Part shown: one piece after another, positions 11,501 to 20,135 of the stretch
Position numbering within the stretch: the first letter of the stretch is position 1
How the letters are laid out: each line of letters begins with the position of its first letter
Program-made: the position numbers and the translations under genes
Notes under the pieces: generated by a model
What the model saw: only the letters and a program-made list of their open reading frames with translations
The model's database searches: none
Told to the model about the DNA's origin: nothing
Assembly: GCA_946626605.1 (NCBI GenBank)
Contig: CAMOUL010000003.1
Span: 83,696-147,695 of the forward strand
Direction: 5' to 3'
Source of the DNA: an uncultured Bacteroidales bacterium
GTDB lineage: Bacteria > Bacteroidota > Bacteroidia > Bacteroidales > Paludibacteraceae
Length of the DNA: 64,000 nt

Positions 11501-11592
11501 CTCCGAAGGCGATCAAAGTACTGGAGAACGGTCAAATCGTTATTATCTTGGGCGATCAGAAATATACTATCTTCGGACAGAAGATTCAATAA
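8536..11592 (+). CDS. Secreted C10-family (streptopain-like) cysteine protease with Listeria-Bacteroides repeats, Ig-like region and type A T9SS C-terminal signal
   Basis: TGCVATAMAQVMNYWQWP (Cys), GGHSFICDGYDDSNYFHFNWGWSGSNDGYY (His); two YYAVF/YYAIF repeats; C-term KVLENGQIVIILGDQKYTIFGQKIQ. Confidence 0.85.
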   Translation: MKKIFFGLAALMLSMTVLAERVSQDDAALVANNFMNVGNTVSGVQKAPAKKMVLKKAATASENQYYVYENANGEGWVIVAADDAVTPILAYSKTGTFRIDNQPVNVRSWLGKYDKFITKIEADGAAQDEEVAAEWSALKKGVRKAKGDAIVGPLIKTTWDQDDPYWNLCPGSGSTKAYTGCVATAMAQVMNYWQWPVKGTGSRTYQPMDPNSNTGAKSKRYGQQSANFGNTTYDWTNMKDSYSGSYTDAQATAVATLMYHCGVATDMMYGNDDDGGSGTYTVNYGDWDWADDEGECAQNALANFFGYKKSTLTGYMRDGYIDKESGYKYYDSWTDAEWTAMVKEELDKKHPIMYGGASDEGGHSFICDGYDDSNYFHFNWGWSGSNDGYYKLSSLKPGSGGAGGGGYDFSEDQDVLIGIVPDKKDLPMITITWSVDGDETTSEIMQEDPLVLPANPANCENGKVFVGWTAQSEVSGEAPADLFTTAGSKTVTEAITYYAVFATAEGGSAPVNTTLTMDDYKAASGTFGNFTFEAVKNSGSTAPTYNADGKDVRLYAKNTLTISSATEMTEIVFNISTAGLKRLAPITASTGTIATQKSGDTQVTWTGSATSVTFTVGDKADYGTDGSSKAGQLDFTSVDITAGGGATYSDYSLSCGAAVVCELSSIELNTTNVKKTFKEGEAFNYNGLVVTAHFSNCADKTVTPTSVSTPDMSTPGNKTITVSYTKGEITKTATYDITVTELPTYAIKFFSEGTQVGATQNVKEGQQADVPTGITAECEDYTFVGWWTAELPADNQVAQTWVTNFKATKDQDYYAIFSKTEAGQGGEAAFDGTTGGTFKIYAQVGETKYYATGTVSSGKLESTTVEAEASEYTFEKVTDGFAIKISENTYLKYSGSSTNLGTQSTAYTWIIEAGTAGSWRVNATTGSNRALAFSSIGKFGGYSTGNIGKTVQDATYYDVEIGGGAPAATTYYSSVVTCGETAIDNNVVAPKAIKVLENGQIVIILGDQKYTIFGQKIQ

Positions 11593-11618
11593 TTTCTTCC
11601 TCTAACAACGAATATCGG

Positions 11619-11648
11619 AAAAAAGAGCGTCTCGGCGCTCTTTTTTTT
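11619..11648 (+). terminator. Rho-independent terminator
   Basis: AAAAAAGAGCG-TCTCGG-CGCTCTTTTTTTT. Confidence 0.85.
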
Positions 11649-11656
11649 GTGGTTTA

Positions 11657-11690
11657 TTTGCATATATCAAAAAATTATTGTACTTTTGCA
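11657..11690 (+). promoter_or_regulatory. Bacteroidota promoter upstream of tpiA
   Basis: TTTGCATATATCAAAAAATTATTGTACTTTTGCA (-33 TTTG, -7 TAnnTTTG). Confidence 0.75.
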
Positions 11691-11730
11691 CCGCAAAAGT
11701 CAATTAACAAATAAAAAAATATATATCACA

Positions 11731-12480
11731 ATGAGAACAAGAATGGTCGCAGGTAACTGGAAGATGAACAAGAACCTGCAAGAAGGTGTAGCATTGGCTA
11801 CTGAGTTAAAAGAAGCAGTTAAGGATCCCAAATGTGCTGTGGTAATCGGCACGCCGTTTATTCATTTGGCTACGATTGCTGAGCTCCTCAAGAACTCCCC
11901 TATCAAAGTTGCTGCAGAGAACTGCGCAGACCACGAGAAGGGTGCATATACGGGCGAAGTTAGCGCCGAAATGGTGAAATCTACCGGCGCTGAATATGTT
12001 ATCCTTGGTCACTCAGAGCGTCGTCAATACTACGCAGAGAGCTATGATATGCTGGCAGAGAAAGTTCGTCTCGCTTTAGCGAACGGTCTGAAAATTATCT
12101 TCTGCATCGGCGAGGTAAAAGAAGAGCGTGAAGCAGGCAAGCAGAACGAAGTTGTAAAAGCGCAACTCGAAGGCTCTGTCTTCGGTCTCACCGCAGAAGA
12201 GTGGAAAAACATTACGCTGGCTTACGAACCGGTTTGGGCTATTGGTACAGGTTTGACCGCAACACCGGCTCAGGCGGAGGAGATTCATGCATATATCCGC
12301 TCGCTTGTAGCAGAGAAATATGGTAAAGAAGCAGCAGAGGATACCACTATCCTTTACGGCGGAAGCTGCAATGAGAAGAATGCAGCAGAACTCTTCGCTT
12401 GCCCCGACATTGATGGTGGTCTGATTGGAGGCGCTGCACTCGTAGCGGAGAAGTTCCTCGCTATCATCGCTGCCCGCTAA
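11731..12480 (+). CDS. tpiA: Triosephosphate isomerase
   Basis: [38 protein letters not shown]; internal start of ORF 11647-12480. Confidence 0.97.
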   Translation: MRTRMVAGNWKMNKNLQEGVALATELKEAVKDPKCAVVIGTPFIHLATIAELLKNSPIKVAAENCADHEKGAYTGEVSAEMVKSTGAEYVILGHSERRQYYAESYDMLAEKVRLALANGLKIIFCIGEVKEEREAGKQNEVVKAQLEGSVFGLTAEEWKNITLAYEPVWAIGTGLTATPAQAEEIHAYIRSLVAEKYGKEAAEDTTILYGGSCNEKNAAELFACPDIDGGLIGGAALVAEKFLAIIAAR

Positions 12481-12517
12481 CCGGTTTAGAACCGGAGCAA
12501 CTTAACCATTCGGAACA

Positions 12518-13063
12518 ATGGCATTAATAAAAACCATCAATAGAAACGGCGAGATCCTCACCCCGTGCATCGCGGACAACGTCTTTATGGCAGAAAATGC
12601 CACCGTGGTCGGCGATGTGACGGTGGGTGAAGGCTCCAGCCTCTGGTTTAACTCCGTGCTGCGCGGGGATGTCAACACTATCGTCATTGGTAAGCATTGT
12701 AATATCCAAGACGGAGCGGTGTTACACACCCTCTATCAGAAATCGACTATCACGCTCGGTGATTTCGTGTCCGTGGGACATAACGTCACCATTCATGGTG
12801 CAGACGTCGATAACTACGCCCTCATAGGCATGGGTGCTACCCTGCTCGACGGAGCACATGTAGGAGAAGGAGCGATTGTTGCTGCCGGTGCGCTGGTGCT
12901 CTCCAATACGCAGATCGGACCTCATGAGATATGGGGAGGAGTTCCGGCAAAATTCATTAAGAAAGCCGCCCCCGCTCAAACCGAAGAGATCAACAAGAAA
13001 ATTGCTAACAACTACGCCATGTACGCAAGTTGGTACCGGAGCGGCTCCGGCCCCGAACATTAA
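12518..13063 (+). CDS. Gamma carbonic anhydrase family protein (left-handed beta-helix)
   Basis: Hexapeptide repeats; RGDVNTIVIGKHCNIQDGAVLH, IHGADVDNYALIGMGATLLDG. Confidence 0.85.
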   Translation: MALIKTINRNGEILTPCIADNVFMAENATVVGDVTVGEGSSLWFNSVLRGDVNTIVIGKHCNIQDGAVLHTLYQKSTITLGDFVSVGHNVTIHGADVDNYALIGMGATLLDGAHVGEGAIVAAGALVLSNTQIGPHEIWGGVPAKFIKKAAPAQTEEINKKIANNYAMYASWYRSGSGPEH

Positions 13064-13078
13064 CAACGCCAATACATT

Positions 13079-13783
13079 ATGTACAAACGCATTTTATTAA
13101 AACTGTCAGGTGAGAGCCTTGCCGGGGAAAGCAAACAAGGCATCGACACCGAGCGTCTCAACCAATACGCTGAGCAAGTGAAAGCCATCGCCCAAAAAGA
13201 CGTACAAATCGGCATTGTCATAGGTGGAGGAAACATCTTCCGTGGTTTATCAGGTGCACAACGCGGTTTTGATCGCGTCAAAGGGGATCAGATGGGCATG
13301 TTAGCCACCGTCATCAATGCCCTTGCCCTTCAGTCTGCCTTAGAAGCTATCGGCCAACCTGTTCGTGTACTCACTTCCATCCGCATGGAGCCCATCGGCG
13401 ACTTCTATAGCCCCGCTAAAGCACAACGTCTCTTAGACAAAGGCAATGTGGTGATTCTCGCTGGAGGTACAGGAGCACCCTACTTCACCACCGACACCGG
13501 TTCTTCGCTCCGCGCCTTGGAGATCAAAGCAGATGTCATGCTCAAAGGCACGCGCGTAGATGGTATCTACACCGCCGACCCGGAGAAAGACCCGACTGCT
13601 ACCAAGTTCACCGAGATCACCTACGACGAGATCATCCGCCGCGGACTCAAAGTCATGGATCAGACAGCTACTGTCATGTGCAAAGAGAACGGAATGCCCA
13701 TCTACGTCTTTAACATGGATATTCCGGGTAACCTGGAGAAAGTTATCAACGGAGAATCCATCGGTACGCTGGTGACTCCTTAA
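13079..13783 (+). CDS. pyrH: UMP kinase
   Basis: YKRILLKLSGESLAG, VIGGGNIFRG, DQMGMLATVINALALQ. Confidence 0.97.
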   Translation: MYKRILLKLSGESLAGESKQGIDTERLNQYAEQVKAIAQKDVQIGIVIGGGNIFRGLSGAQRGFDRVKGDQMGMLATVINALALQSALEAIGQPVRVLTSIRMEPIGDFYSPAKAQRLLDKGNVVILAGGTGAPYFTTDTGSSLRALEIKADVMLKGTRVDGIYTADPEKDPTATKFTEITYDEIIRRGLKVMDQTATVMCKENGMPIYVFNMDIPGNLEKVINGESIGTLVTP

Positions 13784-13824
13784 AATAGATATTCATTATT
13801 AATTATTCATTTTTCATTGATACT

Positions 13825-14388
13825 ATGAACGACGAACTTGAACTCTATCAGTCTGCCGCTGAAGAGCAAATGCAGAACTCAGTTACGCACTTAGACGATG
13901 TGCTGCAACATATCCGTGCAGGAAAAGCCAACCCGCGTATCTTGGATCCAATCAAGATTGACTACTATGGATCGATGTCGCCTTTGGCTAACTGCGCGAC
14001 CATCACTACGCCGGATGCACGCACTATTGCTATCACGCCGTGGGAGAAGAAACTCATCAATGAGATCGAGCGCGCTATTATTAACTCCAACATCGGACTC
14101 GCGCCTTCTAATAATGGCGAGACCATTCGTCTGATTCTGCCGCCACTGACCGAAGAGCGTCGTCGCGACCTCTGCAAACAGTGCAAAGGCGAACTCGAAG
14201 AGGCCAAGATGTCTATCCGAAACGCACGCCGCGATGCAATCGAGGAATTTAAGAAACTCGTTAAGAACGGCTTAAGCGAAGATGTCGAGAAAGACGCTGA
14301 AGAGGAAATGCAAAAGACTCACGATAAGTATATCGCGAGAGTAGAAGCCCTCTACGCTGCCAAAGAGAAAGAGATTATGACCGTCTAA
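13825..14388 (+). CDS. frr: Ribosome recycling factor
   Basis: [47 protein letters not shown]. Confidence 0.97.
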   Translation: MNDELELYQSAAEEQMQNSVTHLDDVLQHIRAGKANPRILDPIKIDYYGSMSPLANCATITTPDARTIAITPWEKKLINEIERAIINSNIGLAPSNNGETIRLILPPLTEERRRDLCKQCKGELEEAKMSIRNARRDAIEEFKKLVKNGLSEDVEKDAEEEMQKTHDKYIARVEALYAAKEKEIMTV

Positions 14389-14415
14389 GACGGAGCAACT
14401 TAGCCATTTGGATAA

Positions 14416-15363
14416 GTGCGCGGTTTAGTCATTAAATCAACAGGAAGCAGTTACATCGTTCGCATGGACGATGGTTTGGATGTGGAATGCCGTATCAAAG
14501 GCAATTTTCGCATTCGGGGTATTCGTAGCACCAATCCCGTCGCTGTAGGCGATTTTGTCTCGGTAGACGGAGAATGGATCACAGACGTGGAGGAGAGGAA
14601 GAATTATATCATTCGGCGCTCCACGAATCTCAGCAAAGAGAGTCATATCCTTGCTGCCAACATTGACCAGGTAGCCCTTATTGTTACGATCAATCACCCG
14701 GTCACCTCCACTACCTTCATCGATCGGTTTCTCGCTACTTGCGAAGCCTATCGCGTGCCTGCCCTGTTAATCTTCAATAAGATTGATATCCTTTCGGAGG
14801 AAGAGATTACTCAACTCCACGAACTGCGCGAATTATACGAATCCATCGGCTATAAAACGGTAGAGATTTCTGCTATCCATTGTCAGCCTTCCGATATATT
14901 ACCCTTGTTAGAAAACAAAACAACACTTCTGAGCGGTAACTCCGGAGTGGGCAAATCTACCCTTCTCAACGCACTCTTTGGGCGCGAAATGACCCGCACA
15001 GGTAAGATCTCCGATGCGCATGACAAAGGCATGCACACCACTACCTTCTCGGAAATGTATGCTCTAAACAGTGAAACGATAAACGGCGAAGCCAATAAAC
15101 CTATAAACCCAACCAAAGGTTGGATTATTGATACCCCGGGTATCAAAGGCTTCGGATCCATCGATTTTGAACGGGAAGAAGTATCCCATTATTTCCGAGA
15201 TATCTTTGCTGTCAGCCGAAATTGCCGCTTCGGCAATTGCACACACACCAACGAACCCGGATGTGCAGTGCAAGAAGCCCTCATCAAAGGAGAGATAGCT
15301 ATTAGTCGATACGAATCATATCTTTCCTTACTCGGAGACTGCGAGGAAGGGAAATATCGTTAA
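14416..15363 (+). CDS. rsgA: Ribosome small subunit-dependent GTPase A (possible repeat-derived insert at 15064-15115)
   Basis: GTG start; [43 protein letters not shown]. Confidence 0.95.
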   Translation: MRGLVIKSTGSSYIVRMDDGLDVECRIKGNFRIRGIRSTNPVAVGDFVSVDGEWITDVEERKNYIIRRSTNLSKESHILAANIDQVALIVTINHPVTSTTFIDRFLATCEAYRVPALLIFNKIDILSEEEITQLHELRELYESIGYKTVEISAIHCQPSDILPLLENKTTLLSGNSGVGKSTLLNALFGREMTRTGKISDAHDKGMHTTTFSEMYALNSETINGEANKPINPTKGWIIDTPGIKGFGSIDFEREEVSHYFRDIFAVSRNCRFGNCTHTNEPGCAVQEALIKGEIAISRYESYLSLLGDCEEGKYR

Positions 15364-16014
15364 GAATTCTTTAGGAACCGGTGCTACAATGGTCACCGGT
15401 TCTTTTTTTACAGGATGTATAAACGCTATCTGCCGGGCATGTAGACATATACCGCCGTCGGGATTGCTACGCTTAGCGCCGTATTTCAAGTCACCTTTAA
15501 TAGGACACCCTATTGCCGCTAACTGGCAGCGTATCTGGTGATGTCTACCCGTCTCCAGATTCACCTCCAGCAGCGTATAATGATCTCCTTTCGCCAAGGT
15601 CTTATATCTCAACACCGCCTGTTTGGCATCTTTCGTACTGGGATTGGCAATAAAACTCTTATTGAGTTTTTCATTACGGGTAAGCCAATTCTCCAAGCGT
15701 GCCTCGGGTTGTTTCGGAAAACCTTGCACGATCGCCCAATAGGTCTTTTGAATTTGTTCGTGGCTCTTGAACATTTCATTGAGCCTAGCGAGCGCCTTAC
15801 TCGTTCTCGCAAAAAGCACTACTCCGCTCGTCGGTCTATCCAGACGATGCGTCACACCCAAAAACACCTCACCGGGCTTGTTGTATTTATCCTTTATATA
15901 CGCCTTGACGATTTCGCTCAGCGGCGTGTCACCCGTCTTATCGCCCTGCACGATCTCGTTGCAGGTCTTATTGACAGCAATAATATGGTTATCTTCGTAG
16001 AGAATTTCCATCAT
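15328..16014 (-). CDS. RluA-family pseudouridine synthase
   Basis: [43 protein letters not shown]. Confidence 0.9.
   Translation of the reverse strand: MMEILYEDNHIIAVNKTCNEIVQGDKTGDTPLSEIVKAYIKDKYNKPGEVFLGVTHRLDRPTSGVVLFARTSKALARLNEMFKSHEQIQKTYWAIVQGFPKQPEARLENWLTRNEKLNKSFIANPSTKDAKQAVLRYKTLAKGDHYTLLEVNLETGRHHQIRCQLAAIGCPIKGDLKYGAKRSNPDGGICLHARQIAFIHPVKKEPVTIVAPVPKEFLTIFPFLAVSE
15375..15408 (+). terminator. Rho-independent terminator for rsgA, lying inside the convergent rluA-family CDS
   Basis: GAACCGGTG-CTACAATGGT-CACCGGTTC followed by TTTTTTT. Confidence 0.75.
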
Positions 16015-16043
16015 TTCATCATTTAGCGAAGCGGATCATTCTA

Positions 16044-16826
16044 TCATTTACAGCTCCGCTGTCTTACCGCCTCGTAGATAAACACACCCGCAGCTACGCT
16101 GACATTAAGGGATTCGATCACACCGGTCATCGGCAGACGCACCTGATCCGTACACAGCTTGAGGTTCTCCTCATAAATACCTTTTTCCTCGCTTCCCATA
16201 ACGATACAGGTCGGAACGGTCATATCGACTTCGGTATAGTTACGATCGGTATGTTCGGTGGCTGCGACGATGCGAAGACCACTTTCTTGCAAATATTGCA
16301 GTGCGTTCTGAAGGTTCTCTACCTTGCAAATCGGCAAACTATGCAGCGCACCCGCGGAGGCTTTGACGGCATCGCCGTTGATAGCCGCACTTCCGCGCGT
16401 ACCTATAATAAGCGCGTGTACACCTGCGCACACGCATGTACGAGCGATAGCTCCGAAATTGCGTACATCGGTCACGCCGTCCAGCATCATCAGCAGCGGT
16501 GTCTTGCCTTCATCATAGAGGCTCTGAACCAAACTATCCAACGGCGTGAACTCTATCGGACTGAGAAAAGCAATCACGCCTTGGTGGTTCTTGTCCGTGA
16601 ACTGATTCAATTTCTCCAACGGCACACGTTGGATCTGTGTTCCTGTTCCCTCTAACTTAATCAGCAACTCTTTGCCGATTGCCGAACTCATATCACGGCG
16701 TACCAGCACTTTATCGAGCACCTTTCCTGCATCGATAGCTTCCATCACAGCGCGCACACCGAAAATCATCTCTTTCTCCGGCGGACGTTTCGTGTCGTAA
16801 GATTTTTTTCTTTCAACTTTCAACAT
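16044..16826 (-). CDS. rlmB: 23S rRNA (guanosine-2'-O-)-methyltransferase, TrmH family
   Basis: DGVTDVRNFGAIARTCVCAGVHALII, VMGSEEKGI, SLNVSVAAGVFIYEAVRQR. Confidence 0.92.
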   Translation of the reverse strand: MLKVERKKSYDTKRPPEKEMIFGVRAVMEAIDAGKVLDKVLVRRDMSSAIGKELLIKLEGTGTQIQRVPLEKLNQFTDKNHQGVIAFLSPIEFTPLDSLVQSLYDEGKTPLLMMLDGVTDVRNFGAIARTCVCAGVHALIIGTRGSAAINGDAVKASAGALHSLPICKVENLQNALQYLQESGLRIVAATEHTDRNYTEVDMTVPTCIVMGSEEKGIYEENLKLCTDQVRLPMTGVIESLNVSVAAGVFIYEAVRQRSCK

Positions 16827-16842
16827 TCTACTTCCAACTTTA

Positions 16843-18522
16843 TTAGTATTTTAACCAATTGATAAACTCCATCGGATCGGTCGTAAAGACCATCGGTTCA
16901 GCCACTTGCTTTCCATTCTCATCCAATTGAACATAGAAAGGCTGCGCATTCGCACCAAACTGTTCCCGTTGAATTCGGCTGTTTTTATCTCCGATACCAT
17001 CCTGCTTCGCATCAACGAACAACTCAATAAACACATAGTTCTGCAAACGTGCTTTGACAGAGTCGTTGTCCAACACATAGGCTTCCATCTTGCGGCAGTT
17101 CACACATCCATAGCCGGTGAAATCGATGATAATAGGCTTGCCGCTCTGACGCGCATATGCCAAACCTTCATCAAAATCATAGAATACCTCCCTTCCTTCA
17201 ATCTCCATAGGCGGCGCAAAAGCGCTGATAGCTTTCACGGGCGCGCCGCGAAGACCCGGTACCAGGTAAAACGCAAAGGCCAGGGATGGGATGATCACGA
17301 TCGCACGGATGATTTTACGTGGGGTCGATACGCTCCATATATCCCATATAAGATAGATTCCTATGCCCAGGAAGCAAACGATCCATATCGCGATAAACAG
17401 CCATCTCGGCAGTATACCCCACCCGTACGCCATGTCTGCTACGGAGAGGAACTTCAGCGAGAGCGCCAACTCAAGGAACGCCAACACCACTTTGAAACTC
17501 GTCATCCAATCGCCGGATTTAGGAGCCTGTTTGAGCCACTGCGGGAACATAGCAAACAGCGAGAAAGGTAAAGCGAGCGCAATCGCAAAACCCAACATTC
17601 CTATAGCCGGAGCCAACAAAGACTTGCCTGCTGCCTCCACCAACAACGTGCCGATAATAGGTCCCGTACACGAGAAAGAGACGATGACCAGCGTGAAAGC
17701 CATGAGAAAGATTGAGAATAGACCGCTGACGCTCAAAGTAGAAAGACCACTATCGTTCAAAGTAGAAAGCGGCTTTGAGTCCGAAGGACGGTCTTTTGTC
17801 TTTTTACTTTCTACTCCCAATTGGCGTGCCTTGCTGTCCAATGCCGTGGACCACGAATCAGGCAAAGTGATCTCAAAAAGCCCGAAGAACGATAGCGCAA
17901 AAATCACCAAAATCAGGAAGAACACGATATTCACCACCGCGTTGGTACTCATCTCGTTAAGTGCCGACGCGCCAAAGAGTACCGTCACCAATAACCCTAA
18001 TCCCACATAAAGGATTACGATGCTCAGCCCATAAAGAACCGCATCCTTCAGTCCGCCGCCTTTCTTCAAGAAGAAACTCACCGTCATCGGAATAATCGGC
18101 CACACGCAAGGCGTGAATATCGCCAACAATCCTCCCAATAATCCCAACAGAAAGATAAGCCATAATGAGCGTTCGGTGTCCGAACTCAATGATGACGCTT
18201 CGCTTAATGGTGACGCGCTTTCAGCGCTTAATGATGAATATTCCCACACTTCCGGCGCGGTACACATTTTGTCATCGCAAGCGTTGAAGCGAATCGGAGT
18301 GAGTTCCGTTTTGGCGAGCGTCACAACAAAAGAATCCACGTATTCATCGTCAAATTCGAACTCGCCGAACTCAATAATAGACATATGAAAACCGGGGTCA
18401 ATGACTGCTTTCAGCCGCACGCTGTCACCCATTTCTTCTCCGCTCCACTTCACCGGTTGTACCAACTGCGCTGCCGCCATCAGCGGCACGCACGCTAATA
18501 ATATAAATAATATTCTTTTCAT
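16843..18522 (-). CDS. dsbD: Protein-disulfide reductase DsbD family (two in-frame repeat-like inserts)
   Basis: FTPCVWPIIPMTVSFFLKKGG, SFSCTGPIIGTLLVEA, C-terminal thioredoxin-like DFTGYGCVNCRKME. Confidence 0.9.
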   Translation of the reverse strand: MKRILFILLACVPLMAAAQLVQPVKWSGEEMGDSVRLKAVIDPGFHMSIIEFGEFEFDDEYVDSFVVTLAKTELTPIRFNACDDKMCTAPEVWEYSSLSAESASPLSEASSLSSDTERSLWLIFLLGLLGGLLAIFTPCVWPIIPMTVSFFLKKGGGLKDAVLYGLSIVILYVGLGLLVTVLFGASALNEMSTNAVVNIVFFLILVIFALSFFGLFEITLPDSWSTALDSKARQLGVESKKTKDRPSDSKPLSTLNDSGLSTLSVSGLFSIFLMAFTLVIVSFSCTGPIIGTLLVEAAGKSLLAPAIGMLGFAIALALPFSLFAMFPQWLKQAPKSGDWMTSFKVVLAFLELALSLKFLSVADMAYGWGILPRWLFIAIWIVCFLGIGIYLIWDIWSVSTPRKIIRAIVIIPSLAFAFYLVPGLRGAPVKAISAFAPPMEIEGREVFYDFDEGLAYARQSGKPIIIDFTGYGCVNCRKMEAYVLDNDSVKARLQNYVFIELFVDAKQDGIGDKNSRIQREQFGANAQPFYVQLDENGKQVAEPMVFTTDPMEFINWLKY

Positions 18523-18857
18523 TTGCTGTTTTGTTTTGAGAGTTGAGCAATTACAAATCCACGGAGGGTAAAATAGTACTTGTCTTTCGAGTTATAATTA
18601 GCTTTGTATTCGTCATATCGTTGCTGCCAAGCGGCACGTTTGTCGGGATCTGTGAGTTCGAGTTTTGCCTGTTTGGACAGTTGGGCAAAAGAGGTGTTTA
18701 ACTCACGCTGATGCTGCGTGAGTGAATTCGGATCACGATGTTTTGGGTAATGACTAATGACCGTTTTTCCGTAACGATGGGTAATATACACATCGCTTTG
18801 TCCATAGATTTTGCCGGACATTTTGTCGATTGCGATATTGAGTTCCGCTTGCGCCAT
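18519..18857 (-). CDS. Hypothetical small protein (MAQ...SGKIYGQSDVYITHRYGKTVISHYP...)
   Basis: 112-aa ORF; 4-bp overlap with dsbD start; 11-bp-period array directly upstream. Confidence 0.7.
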   Translation of the reverse strand: MAQAELNIAIDKMSGKIYGQSDVYITHRYGKTVISHYPKHRDPNSLTQHQRELNTSFAQLSKQAKLELTDPDKRAAWQQRYDEYKANYNSKDKYYFTLRGFVIAQLSKQNSK

Positions 18858-18877
18858 GTTTGCTTGTAATTTGGGTT

Positions 18878-18954
18878 GATTATTGTACTAACATTGTAGT
18901 AACGTCATACGTCGATGCCGTCTCGTTGCCGTGTCGTTGCCGAGTGAAGACCTT
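18878..18954. repeat. Degenerate 11-bp-period tandem array
   Basis: gattattgtac/taacattgtag/taacgtcatac/gtcgatgccgt/ctcgttgccgt/gtcgttgccga/gtgaagacctt. Confidence 0.6.
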
Positions 18955-19066
18955 TAATGGGGTTATTTACTTTAATGGTTTTATCTATTTTGAATCGTCT
19001 GTTTTAAGATTGTGGTTTTGAAAACTATCCACTATATTTACCCACTTCGCTTTCATTTGCGTTAAC

Positions 19067-19498
19067 TTAATTATCAAACCAAAACACTAAACGTGCAGGC
19101 TCTCCTTCATCTTCGAAATCCTTCATGCGTCTATAAATTTTAAGATATGGTTCTAAACTTTCATCTACATCTTCAACTGTATAATTACATTTTGTAACTA
19201 ATTTCTCTCTTACATAATCTATACATTCTTTCAGTTCTTCCGTTGCTAGCCAACTTTTAGTATGAAAGTCTGCTTCCCCTTTCTGTCGTTTATATAGTTC
19301 GAGAGAAAGATCATCGGGCAAACCTCGTGCAGGGAACTTAATCCCTATTCCATCAACACAGATTCCGCCACCCATTGCACAAAACATAGCATAGTTTCGA
19401 GCATCAAGTTCCTCTGCCTCTAAGTCTATAGGAGCAAGCACAAATGTCTTCTTTTTTTTGACAAAATATTCAATATGTCCCCAAATATCCGTTGCCAT
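19067..19498 (-). CDS. Hypothetical protein (RNYxxF...FPARGLPDDLS type)
   Basis: 143-aa ORF in AT-rich cassette; 20 bp after the 162-aa ORF. Confidence 0.6.
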   Translation of the reverse strand: MATDIWGHIEYFVKKKKTFVLAPIDLEAEELDARNYAMFCAMGGGICVDGIGIKFPARGLPDDLSLELYKRQKGEADFHTKSWLATEELKECIDYVREKLVTKCNYTVEDVDESLEPYLKIYRRMKDFEDEGEPARLVFWFDN

Positions 19499-19518
19499 AA
19501 AGTGTTATATTAACCATT

Positions 19519-20007
19519 CTATTTAACTATTTCCCAATCTCGTAGAATCATCTTGCACTCATTCCTTAACTTTTCTTCGGATTCAAGGAATGCATCCCGT
19601 ATAGCGACAAAGTATGATACATTATCTTTCTCAATAGACTTTTCGGTTCTCATAAATATTGCTATCTCGTCGTTGTGTCTATATGCTGCCAACAACCATG
19701 CATATACCTTTTTCTTAGTAAGGTCAACATATTTTCTTTCATCCCATTTCTTTAAGTTTAAGAACTTGAGATATTCTAGATATTCTTTTCTGTCATGGGA
19801 ATAATCTCCATTTCCTAGATTATGCATCATTTTATCATAAAGAGTATCTCCTTTACGAATAATATTATATTCCTTAATATTGTCTAAAATATCGAGACTC
19901 CCCATGTAGGAGCATTCAAAGTTACACACTTGTTTCATTATCCCTTTTTCATTCATCAATTCATATGATGGTGCTCCTGTAAAAGAAATTCGGCTATCTA
20001 AGTGCAT
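19519..20007 (-). CDS. Hypothetical protein (possibly 3' part of a 200-codon frame interrupted by TAG)
   Basis: 162-aa ORF; its ATG directly follows an in-frame TAG that ends a 37-codon ORF (20008-20121). Confidence 0.55.
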   Translation of the reverse strand: MHLDSRISFTGAPSYELMNEKGIMKQVCNFECSYMGSLDILDNIKEYNIIRKGDTLYDKMMHNLGNGDYSHDRKEYLEYLKFLNLKKWDERKYVDLTKKKVYAWLLAAYRHNDEIAIFMRTEKSIEKDNVSYFVAIRDAFLESEEKLRNECKMILRDWEIVK

Positions 20008-20121
20008 CTACGAGAAAATACCATACTCATGGTATTTACCTAAATAATTTGCAGCATAATAATTTTGTTCTATAGCTTTTCTATCTGCTATTTCTTGATA
20101 TTTCTTTGAGTACCGAAACAT
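20008..20121 (-). CDS. 37-aa ORF MFRYSKKYQEIADRKAIEQNYYAANYLGKYHEYGIFS*, same frame as the downstream ORF
   Basis: Reverse-complement reading of 20008-20121; TAG then ATG in phase. Confidence 0.4.
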   Translation of the reverse strand: MFRYSKKYQEIADRKAIEQNYYAANYLGKYHEYGIFS

Positions 20122-20135
20122 TTAAACATCAATAC

